The notes under the pieces were generated by a model. The model saw only the letters and a list, made by a program, of their open reading frames with translations, had not been told where the DNA came from and ran no database searches. A DNA stretch of 64,000 bases. Origin: an uncultured Rhodospirillales bacterium. Lineage in GTDB: Bacteria > Pseudomonadota > Alphaproteobacteria > RF32 > CAG-239. Where the stretch lies: the NCBI GenBank assembly GCA_902761715.1, contig CACWLK010000012.1, positions 20,899 through 84,898 on the forward strand. The letters run 5' to 3'. Below, in pieces: positions 16,325 through 25,183 of the stretch. A program made the translations under genes and the position numbers. Positions within the stretch are counted from its first letter, which is position 1; each line of letters starts with the position of its first letter.

Positions 16325-16684
16325 CTATGCGTTGGCCTTAAGGTAATAAGTCCGAACCCCGTCTTTCTTTTCGGAGGCGATGGTTGTCTTTGTCTTTTTG
16401 GCATACAGCGACATCGCACCGCGGATCGAGTTTTCTTTCCATCCGAGGGCTTCGGCCATCTCTTTTAAGGTAGCTCCTTCCGGGCGGCTGAGCATAACAA
16501 CCATAAAGGCTGTTTTGTCGCGACCGTCAATCTTAACCGGTTGCGGCTGTGCGACCGTTGGCTCCGGCTCGGCTACCTTGGCCAGGGTTTCGGTCAGGAT
16601 ATTACCTAACTCTTTATCAGTAATACTGGAGGTTGATTTTTTAGTTGTAGTCTTAGCTACTGGTTTTTTCTTTTGTGTTGTCAT
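16325..16684 (-). CDS. DUF3489 family protein
   Basis: A 119-aa protein with a Lys/Thr-rich N-terminus (about 1-25), a P/E/Q linker and a C-terminal winged-helix-like module. The module includes KTAFMVVMLSRPEGATLKEMAEALGWKENSIRGAMS, the DUF3489 hallmark. It is probably a small DNA-binding protein. It faces left, opposite to the late genes, and shares a ~90-bp divergent promoter region with the terminase small subunit, so it could regulate late transcription. Confidence 0.75.
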   Translation of the reverse strand: MTTQKKKPVAKTTTKKSTSSITDKELGNILTETLAKVAEPEPTVAQPQPVKIDGRDKTAFMVVMLSRPEGATLKEMAEALGWKENSIRGAMSLYAKKTKTTIASEKKDGVRTYYLKANA

Positions 16685-16774
16685 TTTTTTATCCTTTCTA
16701 TCTGGTTAACACAACACAATGAATGCTTGGAATAAAAGATTAGTCCAGTAAATAATGCAAGAAAGTGAAGAAAT

Positions 16775-17284
16775 ATGGCAAATAAAGTATCAATGCGGGA
16801 ATATGCGCGACTTAGGGGCGTAAATTTAAGCGCAGTTCAGAACGCAATCAAGTCCGGCCGCATTCATACCGAGCCTGATGGCAAAATAGACGTGGAGGAA
16901 GCCAATCGGGACTGGTTCATCAATACCGACCAGTCAAAACAGCGTAAACCCGACCCGATATTTGAATCTCAGATTGAAAGCCGACCCAATAACATGGGAA
17001 CCTTTCAACAGGCCAAAACGGCCGATATTTATTACCGGGCCATGATCGCCAAGGCAAAACTTCGGGTTTTGAATGGCGAAGTCGTAGATAAAAAAAAAGC
17101 CGCACAGTACGCATACACATTGGGCCGCTCCATCAGAGATCTGATGTTGAGCTTTCCGGTGCGCTACGGTGCGATTATTGCTTCCGAGCTGAATACGGAT
17201 GAACACACAACAACATTGATTTTGGAGAAATATATCAGTGAACTCCTTTCAAACAGCGAAGAACTCCTCAATCGAAACCTTTGA
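16775..17284 (+). CDS. terminase small subunit (Nu1-like)
   Basis: A 169-aa DNA-packaging protein. The N-terminal 50 residues form a winged helix-turn-helix of the Nu1/excisionase type (VSMREYARLRGVNLSAVQNAIKSGRI) that would recognise the packaging site. The C-terminal part is helical and should bind the large subunit. The GpA-type large terminase follows with a 47-nt overlap, confirming the role. Confidence 0.85.
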   Translation: MANKVSMREYARLRGVNLSAVQNAIKSGRIHTEPDGKIDVEEANRDWFINTDQSKQRKPDPIFESQIESRPNNMGTFQQAKTADIYYRAMIAKAKLRVLNGEVVDKKKAAQYAYTLGRSIRDLMLSFPVRYGAIIASELNTDEHTTTLILEKYISELLSNSEELLNRNL

Positions 17285-19178
17285 TTTGCAGGGTTTTATT
17301 GCATCAGAGATATTCCGGGGATTAGAACCGGACAGCTATATGTCGGTGTCGGACTGGGCTGATGCGTACCGGACCTTGTCGTCAAAGTCGGCCGCAGAAC
17401 CCGGTCGCTGGCGTACCAAACGTACACCTTACCTGAAGGAGATAATGGACTGCCTGTCGCCAAGGTCGCCAATTCAAAAAGTCGTCTTTATGAAAGGCGC
17501 ACAGATCGGCGGCACCGAATGCGGCAATAACTGGATCGGTTACATCATTCACAAGGCTCCCGGTCCGATTATGGCTATCTCGCCGACTGTGGAAATGGCC
17601 AAGCGTAACTCGCGCCAGCGTATTGACCCGCTGATTGAGGACTGTCCGACACTTAAAAACCTGGTCAGTTCTGCCCGGTCACGCGATAAAGGAAACACGA
17701 TGCTGTCAAAGGACTTCCAAGGCGGTGTGTTGGTGATGACCGGTGCGAATTCAGCCGTTGGGCTTCGTTCCATGCCGGCCCGATACCTGTTTATGGACGA
17801 GATTGACGGTTATCCGGCAGATATCGAGGGCGAAGGTGATCCAATCCTGCTGGCAGAGCGAAGAACAGCGACATTTAACACCAAGAAAAAGATATTCCTG
17901 GTTTCAACGCCGACAATAAAGGGAGTTTCGGCCATTGAGCGCGAGTTCTCGCACTCGGACCAAAGATTTTATAAACTTCCTTGCCCGTTCTGTGGCGGTT
18001 TTCAGGCCCTTAAATGGGAACAAATCCGGCCACAAGAAAACGGCGTTGTCTTTTATGAATGCGAGCATTGCCACAAGCTGATAGCGGAACATTATAAAAC
18101 ACAGATGCTTGAAGCCGGCCACTGGGAAGCAACATCGGAATCTATTGACGGCCTGACCGCAGGCTTTCATCTGTCCTCGCTTTACTCCCCGGTCGGGTGG
18201 CTGTCCTGGGCTGAATGCGTGCAAATTTACGAAAAAGCCAAGAAAGATGCCACGCTGATGCAAGGCTTCCGGAATACGATTTTAGGTGAAACCTACGAGC
18301 AAGAAAGCGAGGCTCCGGAATGGCAACGGCTCTATGAAACTCGGGAAAATTACCCGATGGGTGTCGTGCCGCGCGATGGCTTATTCCTGACCGCCGGTGT
18401 GGATATTCAAAAGAACCGTATTGAATGTGAGGTTGTTGCTTGGGGGCGGCAAAAACAAAGCTGGTCCGTTGACTATTATGTATTAGACGGCGACACCGCT
18501 AAGCCCGAGGTTTGGAGTAAACTCGCCGATGTGGTCAATAAGGACTACCCACACGAAAGCGGGATCACAATGCCGATCCGGGTGATGTGCGTTGACTCCG
18601 GTTATGCCACGCAGGACGTTTACACCTTTGTCCGCCAGTTTAACCAGGCTGTTTGGGGTGGTAACGGTGCCAGGGCCAATGCGCCAAGGACTGTTGTTGC
18701 CATCAAAGGTCAAAGCCGCGATACAGCGATGATCCTCTCAACCTCTAAGGCTGATACGAAAAAGAAAGGCCTGAAGGTGTGGAACGTGTCCGGTCCGGTG
18801 ATTAAAACAGAGCTTTACCGGTGGCTAAAGATGGAACGTGTGGGCGAAGATGCCTCTCAGTTTGGCCGCTGTTACTTCCCGGCTTATGCAGAGGAGTATT
18901 TCAAACAGCTGACGGCTGAACGTCAGGTGGTTAAGGTCAGCAACGGTTATCCAAAGTCAGTTTGGGAAAAAGACCCGACCCGGAGAAACGAAGCGTTGGA
19001 CTGCCGCGTGTATGCGCGTGCCGGTGCGGCGATTTATGGACTTGACCGGATATCTGAGCGCGGCTGGCAAGAGCTTGAATCGGCTATTCCAACCAAAACA
19101 ACCGAAAAGGTAAAGATTAAAAAGCAACCGAAATTTGTTCAAATTCAACCAACAAAGGTAAATGACCCATGGCTATAA
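17238..19178 (+). CDS. terminase large subunit, GpA family
   Basis: A 646-aa packaging ATPase/nuclease. The N-terminal part has the GpA-type P-loop region (FMKGAQIGGTECGNNWIGYII) and MDEIDGYPAD as Walker B. A Zn-like CPFCGG...CEHC cluster lies at about 250-280, and the C-terminal nuclease region includes VDIQKNRIECEVVAWG. The start is GTG at 17238, with GGAG 11 nt upstream inside the small subunit gene. The length is typical for GpA (~640 aa). Confidence 0.93.
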   Translation: MNSFQTAKNSSIETFDLQGFIASEIFRGLEPDSYMSVSDWADAYRTLSSKSAAEPGRWRTKRTPYLKEIMDCLSPRSPIQKVVFMKGAQIGGTECGNNWIGYIIHKAPGPIMAISPTVEMAKRNSRQRIDPLIEDCPTLKNLVSSARSRDKGNTMLSKDFQGGVLVMTGANSAVGLRSMPARYLFMDEIDGYPADIEGEGDPILLAERRTATFNTKKKIFLVSTPTIKGVSAIEREFSHSDQRFYKLPCPFCGGFQALKWEQIRPQENGVVFYECEHCHKLIAEHYKTQMLEAGHWEATSESIDGLTAGFHLSSLYSPVGWLSWAECVQIYEKAKKDATLMQGFRNTILGETYEQESEAPEWQRLYETRENYPMGVVPRDGLFLTAGVDIQKNRIECEVVAWGRQKQSWSVDYYVLDGDTAKPEVWSKLADVVNKDYPHESGITMPIRVMCVDSGYATQDVYTFVRQFNQAVWGGNGARANAPRTVVAIKGQSRDTAMILSTSKADTKKKGLKVWNVSGPVIKTELYRWLKMERVGEDASQFGRCYFPAYAEEYFKQLTAERQVVKVSNGYPKSVWEKDPTRRNEALDCRVYARAGAAIYGLDRISERGWQELESAIPTKTTEKVKIKKQPKFVQIQPTKVNDPWL

Positions 19179-19405
19179 ATGTAGAAATTTTGAAAACAAG
19201 GCTGGCTGAGGCTGAGGAAGCCTACCATAAATTGATGATCGGCGAAAAGGAAGTCTCGGTCAGCGTTGGCAACTTTGGCACAACAACCTATAATCAAGCG
19301 AGCCGGACAGCTCTTGAAAGCTACATCAGCTCTCTTAAATCACAAATTGCCGCGGCTGAAGGAACACCAACCTGCCGCCGCCGGATTATGAAAGTGAGTT
19401 TTTGA
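19169..19405 (+). CDS. gpW-like head-tail joining protein
   Basis: A 78-aa protein with LKTRLAEAEEAYHKLMIGEKEVSVSVG and YNQASRTALESYISSLKSQIAAAEG, the layout of lambda gpW, which caps the portal and completes the head before tail joining. It overlaps the terminase gene by 10 nt. The last ~14 residues (TPTCRRRI...) are less typical. The moron gene convergent to it starts 2 nt after its stop. Confidence 0.85.
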   Translation: MAINVEILKTRLAEAEEAYHKLMIGEKEVSVSVGNFGTTTYNQASRTALESYISSLKSQIAAAEGTPTCRRRIMKVSF

Positions 19406-19406
19406 C

Positions 19407-19706
19407 TTATTTTGGGAATTTAATGGTTATGCTATCCTCTCCGTTAATCTCGACTTCTCGAGTCACTGCGACACTCTCTTGTCCAAATACAATTTTAATT
19501 TTTCCTTTTTTAGAGGCTAACTCTAGATCAAAAATTCTTTCATTGGGATTTGGATGAAAAACTCCTTTGCCTCGTTCATTGGCATTACACAAAATATCCT
19601 TTTGTGATGACAAAATTCTTAATCCAGTATTATTTGAAAAGTCCCCGGAATTGAGTATGTCAGCAACAAAGTCCTCTAATTGAATAGTCAGTACTACTTT
19701 ATGCAT
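19407..19706 (-). CDS. reverse-oriented moron, unknown function
   Basis: A 99-aa predicted beta-rich protein placed on the opposite strand between gpW and portal genes. The DNA is noticeably more AT-rich than the head genes around it. GAGAGG lies 5 nt before its ATG. No signal peptide or membrane segment. Genes of this kind in head operons are often lysogeny-expressed morons such as superinfection-exclusion or anti-defence factors, but nothing in the sequence identifies the job. Confidence 0.6.
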   Translation of the reverse strand: MHKVVLTIQLEDFVADILNSGDFSNNTGLRILSSQKDILCNANERGKGVFHPNPNERIFDLELASKKGKIKIVFGQESVAVTREVEINGEDSITIKFPK

Positions 19707-19764
19707 AAAAACCTCTCTTCAAGTCTATTTTATACCATTCACACAATTTAATCAAGGAAAATCA

Positions 19765-21273
19765 ATGACAGATACATCACACAAAGCAGCTTCGCAAACT
19801 TTGCGAGAAATTGCCTCATGGCTTCCGGGCCGCGGTTCTGCCGACAGCGATTTGTTGCCGGAATTGGACACGATTGTTGCCCGGTCGCGTGACTTAACGC
19901 GAAATCATGGAATTGCCGCCGGTGCAATGCAGACCTTGTCCGATAACATTGTCGGTACCGGGTTTCGTTTATCGGCCAAGCCGGACTATAAGGCACTCGG
20001 CAAAACCAAGGAATGGGAAGAAGAATGGCAAGCACATGTTGAAAGTTTATGGCGATCCTGGTCCGAAACTTTTGAATGTGATGCGGCCAAGTCCTTAACT
20101 TTCCATGGCCTGACGACACAAGTTTTCAAGTCTTGCCTGATCAACGGCGAGGCTTTGGCTATTCCGCTATGGCTGAAAGACCGGAAGTTTTCTACCGCAA
20201 TTCAGTTGGTAGAGCCCGACCGGTTGTCTAATCCAAACGGCCAAACGGATAGCAAAACCCTCCGCGGTGGTATTGAAATAGATAAATATGGCGCACCAGT
20301 TGCCTACTATATTCAAAAAGACCACCCAGGCGACTTTTGGACAGGAACTGCGTCTTGGGAGCGTATTCCGGCATTTACTTCATTTGGCCGGAGACGAGTT
20401 CTACACGTTCACGATATCAGCCGTATCGGCCAATCTCGTGGAAAGCCTGTCCTCAGTTCCATAATGCCGATGTTCAAAATGTTGGACCATTACGAACGAT
20501 CAGAGCTTCAGGCCGCGATCGTCAACGCAATGATTGCCGCATTTATTGAAACTCCGATGGATGGCGAAAGCCTGAACGAACTGTTCGGCGGCTCAAGTGA
20601 TGATTACCTGTCTGCGAAAAAGGATTGGCAGGTTAAACTTGAAGGTGGCTCTATCATCCCTGTTTTTCCTGGTGATAAAGTCGCGCCATTCACACCATCA
20701 CGACCGAACTCGGCTTATGGAGCTTTCGTTGAAAACTTGCTCCGACACATCGGAACCGGCCTCAACATTCCATACGAATTGCTCTTGAAAGACTTTTCAA
20801 AGACCAATTATTCGTCAGCCCGGTCCGCATTGTTGGAAGCCTGGCGATACTTTAACGGCCGCCGGCAATGGCTTTCCACTTACTGGGCTACGCCGGTTTA
20901 TGAGCTATGGCTGGAAGAAGCCGTCAATAAAGGCTTGGTTGATGCACCGGACTTCTACGAGAACCGCTACGCTTACACAAGATGTAAATGGATCGGTCCG
21001 GGTCGCGGCTGGGTTGACCCGGTCAAAGAAGCTCAGGCCTGCCAAATCCGAATGGACATCGGGCTTTCTACATTAGAGGCCGAATGCGCTGGTCAAGGCT
21101 TGGACTGGGAAGAAGTTTTGGAACAACGGGCGAGAGAAAAAGCCAAACTCGCCGAATTAGGTTTAACAACAGGAGATAATAATGAAACTCATGCAAAAAA
21201 CAGTGTGGGCAATAACGCCCGAGATGCTTTCGACAATGATAGCGATAGCGCACCAAACGAACCGAACACCTGA
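19765..21273 (+). CDS. portal protein, lambda gpB family
   Basis: A 502-aa portal subunit through which DNA enters and leaves the capsid. Features include ARSRDLTRNHGIAAGAMQTLSDNIVGTGF near the N-terminus, VEPDRLSNP, the HVHDISRIGQSRGKPVLSSIM segment and SYSSAR/NYSSARSALLEAWRYF near 350, all typical of phage lambda-type portals. The disordered acidic C-terminus (NDSDSAPNEP) overlaps the next gene by 92 nt. Confidence 0.93.
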   Translation: MTDTSHKAASQTLREIASWLPGRGSADSDLLPELDTIVARSRDLTRNHGIAAGAMQTLSDNIVGTGFRLSAKPDYKALGKTKEWEEEWQAHVESLWRSWSETFECDAAKSLTFHGLTTQVFKSCLINGEALAIPLWLKDRKFSTAIQLVEPDRLSNPNGQTDSKTLRGGIEIDKYGAPVAYYIQKDHPGDFWTGTASWERIPAFTSFGRRRVLHVHDISRIGQSRGKPVLSSIMPMFKMLDHYERSELQAAIVNAMIAAFIETPMDGESLNELFGGSSDDYLSAKKDWQVKLEGGSIIPVFPGDKVAPFTPSRPNSAYGAFVENLLRHIGTGLNIPYELLLKDFSKTNYSSARSALLEAWRYFNGRRQWLSTYWATPVYELWLEEAVNKGLVDAPDFYENRYAYTRCKWIGPGRGWVDPVKEAQACQIRMDIGLSTLEAECAGQGLDWEEVLEQRAREKAKLAELGLTTGDNNETHAKNSVGNNARDAFDNDSDSAPNEPNT

Positions 21274-22294
21274 GGCCATTGCCAAAGAAATGGGCCGCGA
21301 TATGAAAAACACCTACGCCGTCTCCACCCGAGGCGGCGTTGCTGTTATTCCGGTAACCGGTCCGCTTTTCAGACACGCCAACCTTTTGACAGCGATCTGT
21401 GGCGCGACATCTTACGAACTATTGGCGCAGGACTTTAACAAAGCCCTGAACGACCCGAACATATCAGCTATTTTGTTTGATGTGGACAGTCCGGGCGGCG
21501 AAGTCAACGGCTGTTCGGAACTGGCCGATATGATTTACAACGCCCGAGGTAAAAAGCCGATTATCGCTTATGCCTCCGGTTCTTGTTGTTCTGGTGCTTA
21601 CTGGATTGCTTCGGCCTGCGACAAGATTATGGCGGCCGATACCGCAATCCTCGGTTCTATCGGGGTGGTGTCCATCTTTGAAAAAGAGGGCGAGAAAAAG
21701 ACCATTGAAATTGTTTCCTCGCAGAGCCCGAACAAGCGGCCTGATGTGGAAACAGAAGAAGGAAAAGCCAAAATCCAAGAGCACATTGATGCCTTGGCCG
21801 AGGTTTTTATCAATAAAGTTGCACTTCACAGGGATATATCGCCGAAAGATGTCATCGAAAACTTCGGTGGCGGTGATGTCTTTGTGGGGGACAAAGCTGT
21901 TCGGATCGGTCTGGCGGACAGTTTGGCTTCATTTGAAGCTATCATCTCAGACCTTAACATTAATTCAACGGAGAAATCATTCATGAATGAAAACTTAGAA
22001 AAGCCAGCCGTTGACATCAAAGCTATGGAACGCGAGCGCATGTCTCAAGTTCTTTCGGCTGAAGGTGTTAAGGGCAAAGAAGCAACCGCTCAAGCGTTGC
22101 TCGCAAAAACCGATCTGTCTGCAACAGACATTTTGGCCATCTTAGAAACAGTGCCGTCAGCCAAACAAAGCAATGCTTTTGAACAGGCAATGGCACAAAT
22201 CAAAAATCCGGCGATCACACCATCTGCCGAAGATAACGAAGAAACACCTGAAGACGTTGCTGACCGCATCGCTTCATACACAATTGGAGGTTAA
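21182..22294 (+). CDS. S49-family head maturation protease with scaffold domain (gpC/Nu3-like)
   Basis: A 370-aa protein. Residues ~40-260 are a SppA/ClpP-fold S49 peptidase: SPGGEVNGCSELADMI, then YASGSCCSGAYWIAS with the likely catalytic serine in CCSGAY, then DTAILGSIGV. Residues ~268-370 are helical and acidic and look like a scaffold. A second in-frame ATG at 21983, preceded by CGGAG, would yield the scaffold alone, as lambda Nu3 does within gene C. AGGAG precedes the main start. Confidence 0.9.
   Translation: MKLMQKTVWAITPEMLSTMIAIAHQTNRTPEAIAKEMGRDMKNTYAVSTRGGVAVIPVTGPLFRHANLLTAICGATSYELLAQDFNKALNDPNISAILFDVDSPGGEVNGCSELADMIYNARGKKPIIAYASGSCCSGAYWIASACDKIMAADTAILGSIGVVSIFEKEGEKKTIEIVSSQSPNKRPDVETEEGKAKIQEHIDALAEVFINKVALHRDISPKDVIENFGGGDVFVGDKAVRIGLADSLASFEAIISDLNINSTEKSFMNENLEKPAVDIKAMERERMSQVLSAEGVKGKEATAQALLAKTDLSATDILAILETVPSAKQSNAFEQAMAQIKNPAITPSAEDNEETPEDVADRIASYTIGG
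21983..22294 (+). CDS. internal in-frame scaffold product (Nu3-like)
   Basis: Nested in-frame start of the protease-scaffold gene: MNENLEKPAVDIKAMERERM... with ACGGAG 9-10 nt upstream. It gives a 103-aa helical protein covering only the scaffold portion. In lambda, the separately initiated Nu3 is the working scaffold. The initiation site is seen in the sequence; its use is inferred. Confidence 0.55.
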   Translation: MNENLEKPAVDIKAMERERMSQVLSAEGVKGKEATAQALLAKTDLSATDILAILETVPSAKQSNAFEQAMAQIKNPAITPSAEDNEETPEDVADRIASYTIGG

Positions 22295-22297
22295 AAT

Positions 22298-22648
22298 ATG
22301 ACTGTACAAGGATTTACGGATCAAGGATCCACAACCGCTGACAACTTGATTGCCGGCGAATTCCCTCGTGTCTCTGAACTCGCAACCATTACGGGTGGTA
22401 ATTATGCCCGCGGAACGGTCTTAAAGGATTCAAGCGGAAGTCTTACCATTTGTGGTACATCTGACACACCTGAAGCCATTTTGGCTGAGGCTGTTGATGC
22501 CACAAGTGAAGATAAACAAGCCGTTGTTTATTTGACCGGCGAGTTTAACTCTGCGGCTCTGACTGTGGCAAGCGGTTCAACCGTTGCAGGCTTAAAAGCC
22601 AAGCTCAGAGCAAAAAGCATTTTCGTAAAAACAAATCAAGCATACTGA
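22298..22648 (+). CDS. head decoration protein, gpD family
   Basis: A 116-aa capsid-stabilising protein with the GpD pattern LIAGEFPRVSELATITGGNYARGTVL and a C-terminal GLKAKLRAKSIFVK. These trimers bind the expanded capsid at threefold sites. It lies between the protease and the major capsid gene, as in lambda. Confidence 0.92.
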   Translation: MTVQGFTDQGSTTADNLIAGEFPRVSELATITGGNYARGTVLKDSSGSLTICGTSDTPEAILAEAVDATSEDKQAVVYLTGEFNSAALTVASGSTVAGLKAKLRAKSIFVKTNQAY

Positions 22649-22660
22649 AAGGAATAAATA

Positions 22661-23689
22661 ATGGATATTTTTTCAACACAAGTGCTCGCAAAAGTCGTTG
22701 AACGTTTACACACGCCTTCGTCTTTCTTGCTCGACACCTTCTTCCCGAATGTGCAAACTTCGGATAAAGAAGAGATCTTTTTTGATGTAACGGACAGCAA
22801 GCCGCGCATCTCTCCGTTTGTTTCTCCACTTCTTCCCGGCAAAGTCGTTGATAGCGGTGGTTATCAGACCAAATCATTCAAGCCGGCTTATGTGAAAGAC
22901 AAACGTCGCTTTGATGCAAACATTCCGTATAAACGCGTTGCCGGTGAGATTATCGGCGGCTCTCTGTCTCCATCTCAACGCTATGAACGCGCTTTGGCCA
23001 CAACTTTGACCGACCAGTTGGAAAATCTGACCCGTCGTGAAGAAGTCATGGCGGCCGAAATCTTAAGAACCGGACAAGTTGTTGTTTCCGGCGATGGTTA
23101 TCCATCTACAACGGTGAACTTCGGACGTGATGCGGCTTTGACAAAGGCCTTAACCGGTTCTGCCACATGGGAAACTGCGGCTGTTAACCCGATTGAGGAC
23201 TTGGAGGACTGGGCAGATTTGGTTCAAACAAAGTCCGGTATGATCGCAAAAACGGTCATCATGGATCCTGAAGCATGGAAAATCTTCCGTTCAAAAGATG
23301 ATGTGAAGAAGTTCTTGGATTACCGCAGAGGCACCAACAACACTTTGAATGTTGACCCGATCATTCGTGGTGAAAACTCCAAAGTGCGCTACGTTGGCTC
23401 TATCGGTGACTTTGATATCTATGTTTACAATGACATTTATATCAATGATGCCGGTGTTGAAAGCAAACTCTTGCCGGCCAAAACCGTCATCATGGGAGCC
23501 AAAGACGGACTGGAAGGCACACGTTGCTATGGGGCCATTCATGACGAAAAGGCAAACTGGACAGCCCACAGATATTTCACGAAGTCTTGGGTTGAGGAAG
23601 ATCCATCGGTTCGCTGGTTGCTGTTGCAATCTGCGCCTTTGGTCGTTCCTTACCGTCCGAATGCTTCATTCTGTGCAACCATTGGCTAG
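22661..23689 (+). CDS. major capsid protein, gpE family
   Basis: A 342-aa HK97-fold capsid subunit of the gpE type. It has VVERLHTPSSFLLDTFFPN at the N-terminus, FDANIPYKRVAGEIIGG in the middle, and EKANWTAHRYFTKSWVEEDPSVRWLLLQSAPLVVP near the C-terminus. Length and position match lambda. GAAAGGA lies before the ATG. Confidence 0.95.
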   Translation: MDIFSTQVLAKVVERLHTPSSFLLDTFFPNVQTSDKEEIFFDVTDSKPRISPFVSPLLPGKVVDSGGYQTKSFKPAYVKDKRRFDANIPYKRVAGEIIGGSLSPSQRYERALATTLTDQLENLTRREEVMAAEILRTGQVVVSGDGYPSTTVNFGRDAALTKALTGSATWETAAVNPIEDLEDWADLVQTKSGMIAKTVIMDPEAWKIFRSKDDVKKFLDYRRGTNNTLNVDPIIRGENSKVRYVGSIGDFDIYVYNDIYINDAGVESKLLPAKTVIMGAKDGLEGTRCYGAIHDEKANWTAHRYFTKSWVEEDPSVRWLLLQSAPLVVPYRPNASFCATIG

Positions 23690-23698
23690 GAGGTATAA

Positions 23699-23935
23699 AT
23701 GCGTATTAAGGCTTTGATTACGTTAGTTGTGTCTGCCGGCAAAGAAATCGCACCCGGTAAGGAGTATGATTTAAACGAAGCAGATGCAAAAAGTCTGATT
23801 GAACGCGGCTTTGCGGTGGTTGTTAAAGGTGGCCAAAAACCGGCAACTCAGCAACAACCGCCACAGAAACCTAATGAAACAGGAGGTAAAGATGACCCTT
23901 CCTCTCAAAAAGGCGGTGGACAGCCTGTTCAATAG
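23699..23935 (+). CDS. small head protein (FI-position), unknown
   Basis: A 78-aa protein: an N-terminal ~40-residue folded part (LVVSAGKEIAPGKEYDLNEADAKSLIERGFAVV) like the small proteins often found after capsid genes, then a Q/P/G-rich tail. It occupies the position of lambda FI. GGAGG before the start; it overlaps the next gene by 44 nt. Confidence 0.68.
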   Translation: MRIKALITLVVSAGKEIAPGKEYDLNEADAKSLIERGFAVVVKGGQKPATQQQPPQKPNETGGKDDPSSQKGGGQPVQ

Positions 23936-24185
23936 ATGCGGAACGACCGGGACATATCAAGGACGTGAAGTCCTTTTTTTGTTGACCGAACCGGACGAAG
24001 TTGTCGGTGTGGGCTTTGTTAACGCTCACACCGATACGCATTTAATGAGGATCCGGCTTTCTGATGCGCCCGATTTAGCTGTCGGGGACACGATAGAAAC
24101 AGATACGGCAACCTATCGGGTGCATACGGAACCGGTCAAAGATATTCATAACTTGGTATGGAGTGTTGATGTGCTATGCAATTAA
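23892..24185 (+). CDS. head-tail connector protein (FII-like)
   Basis: A 97-aa beta-rich protein, with the start at 23892 chosen because AGGAGGT lies 5-6 nt upstream. The DAPDLAVGDTIETDTATYRVHTEPVKD segment fits head-tail joining proteins of the gpFII/neck family. Its position between capsid and tail genes supports that role. Confidence 0.7.
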   Translation: MTLPLKKAVDSLFNRCGTTGTYQGREVLFLLTEPDEVVGVGFVNAHTDTHLMRIRLSDAPDLAVGDTIETDTATYRVHTEPVKDIHNLVWSVDVLCN

Positions 24186-24751
24186 AACTTGCATTACAGG
24201 GAAAACTGTCTGATGTCATGGAAAAGCACTACACAGATGGTGCAAAGGCTGTGACCTTGGGAATTACGGCGGCAACAAACGGATTAAAGTCATCTTTACG
24301 TGAACAAGTTCGTTCTGCCGGCATGAGTTCTCGCATGGCCAACACATGGCGCGGTGTCGTCTATCCGAAAGGGAAAACGAGTATCAGCGCGGCCGGACAG
24401 GTTTATTCTAATGCCGAAAAGATAATGCTTGGCTTTGAATACGGCAGTATTATCCGCGGCAAGAACGGTCTGTGGCTGGCCATTCCGACAGATGCCATTC
24501 CGAAAAAAGCACGCGGCAAGCGTATGACACCGGGTCTTTATGAACAGATGAAAGGCGTGCGGTTACAATTTGTGTACCGCCGCAACGCCTGTTCGTTACT
24601 GGTGCATACCAAAAAGAAAAAGACGGTCATCGCCTTTATCTTGGTGCCGCAGGTCAAAATGCCGAAATTGATTAACTTTGCAACCGAAAGCGAGCGTTGG
24701 CAAGAAAAAGTGCCGAGCTTGATTTTAGAAAACTGGAGCGAAGATGAGTAA
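24176..24751 (+). CDS. DUF6441 / tail-completion protein (gpZ position)
   Basis: A 191-aa basic protein with TNGLKSSLREQVRSAGMSSRMANTWRGVVYPKG and FEYGSIIRGKNGLWLAIPTDAIPKKARGKRMTPGLYEQM, the pattern of DUF6441 phage proteins. It sits where lambda gpZ is encoded and is likely a tail-completion or connector component. It overlaps both neighbours by a few bases. Confidence 0.8.
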   Translation: MQLKLALQGKLSDVMEKHYTDGAKAVTLGITAATNGLKSSLREQVRSAGMSSRMANTWRGVVYPKGKTSISAAGQVYSNAEKIMLGFEYGSIIRGKNGLWLAIPTDAIPKKARGKRMTPGLYEQMKGVRLQFVYRRNACSLLVHTKKKKTVIAFILVPQVKMPKLINFATESERWQEKVPSLILENWSEDE

Positions 24752-25169
24752 AAGAGAAATCGTATTAAACGCTTTATTTGAAAGACTTTCTACACTTGAT
24801 GTAACCGTTAAACGAAACGACCTTCTGCCACAGAAAATTCCTGATGGCGGTTTGGTTATTTTGCGCGATGGTAATGTCGGTGAGCCTGAGATTTTATTAT
24901 CCCCGGCTTGCTACATTTTCACACATCGGGCCGAATTGGAAGTCATTGTTCAAAAAGAAACACCGGCCGAGCGCGATCAGGCCTTGGACGGATTGTTGGT
25001 TCAAATCGGTGAGCTTTTACAAGAAGATCCTCGCCTGGGCGGTGAAGTTGATTATATGCACGCTGATCCACCCGAGTTTGTGGAAGAACCGGTCGAAGGT
25101 GGCGTAACCATCAAAGGCGCAATCGTTCCCATCGTTTTAGAATATACCTCAATTTCAAACTTAATTTAA
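24744..25169 (+). CDS. minor tail protein, gpU-like terminator
   Basis: A 141-aa protein with ALFERLSTLDVTVKRNDLLPQKIPDGGLVILRDG and a C-terminal GGVTIKGAIVPIVLEYTS, which fits the tail terminator family (gpU-like) that forms the ring ending tail-tube growth. It is followed by the tube gene after 14 nt. Confidence 0.75.
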   Translation: MSKREIVLNALFERLSTLDVTVKRNDLLPQKIPDGGLVILRDGNVGEPEILLSPACYIFTHRAELEVIVQKETPAERDQALDGLLVQIGELLQEDPRLGGEVDYMHADPPEFVEEPVEGGVTIKGAIVPIVLEYTSISNLI

Positions 25170-25183
25170 CAAAGGAGACAATT

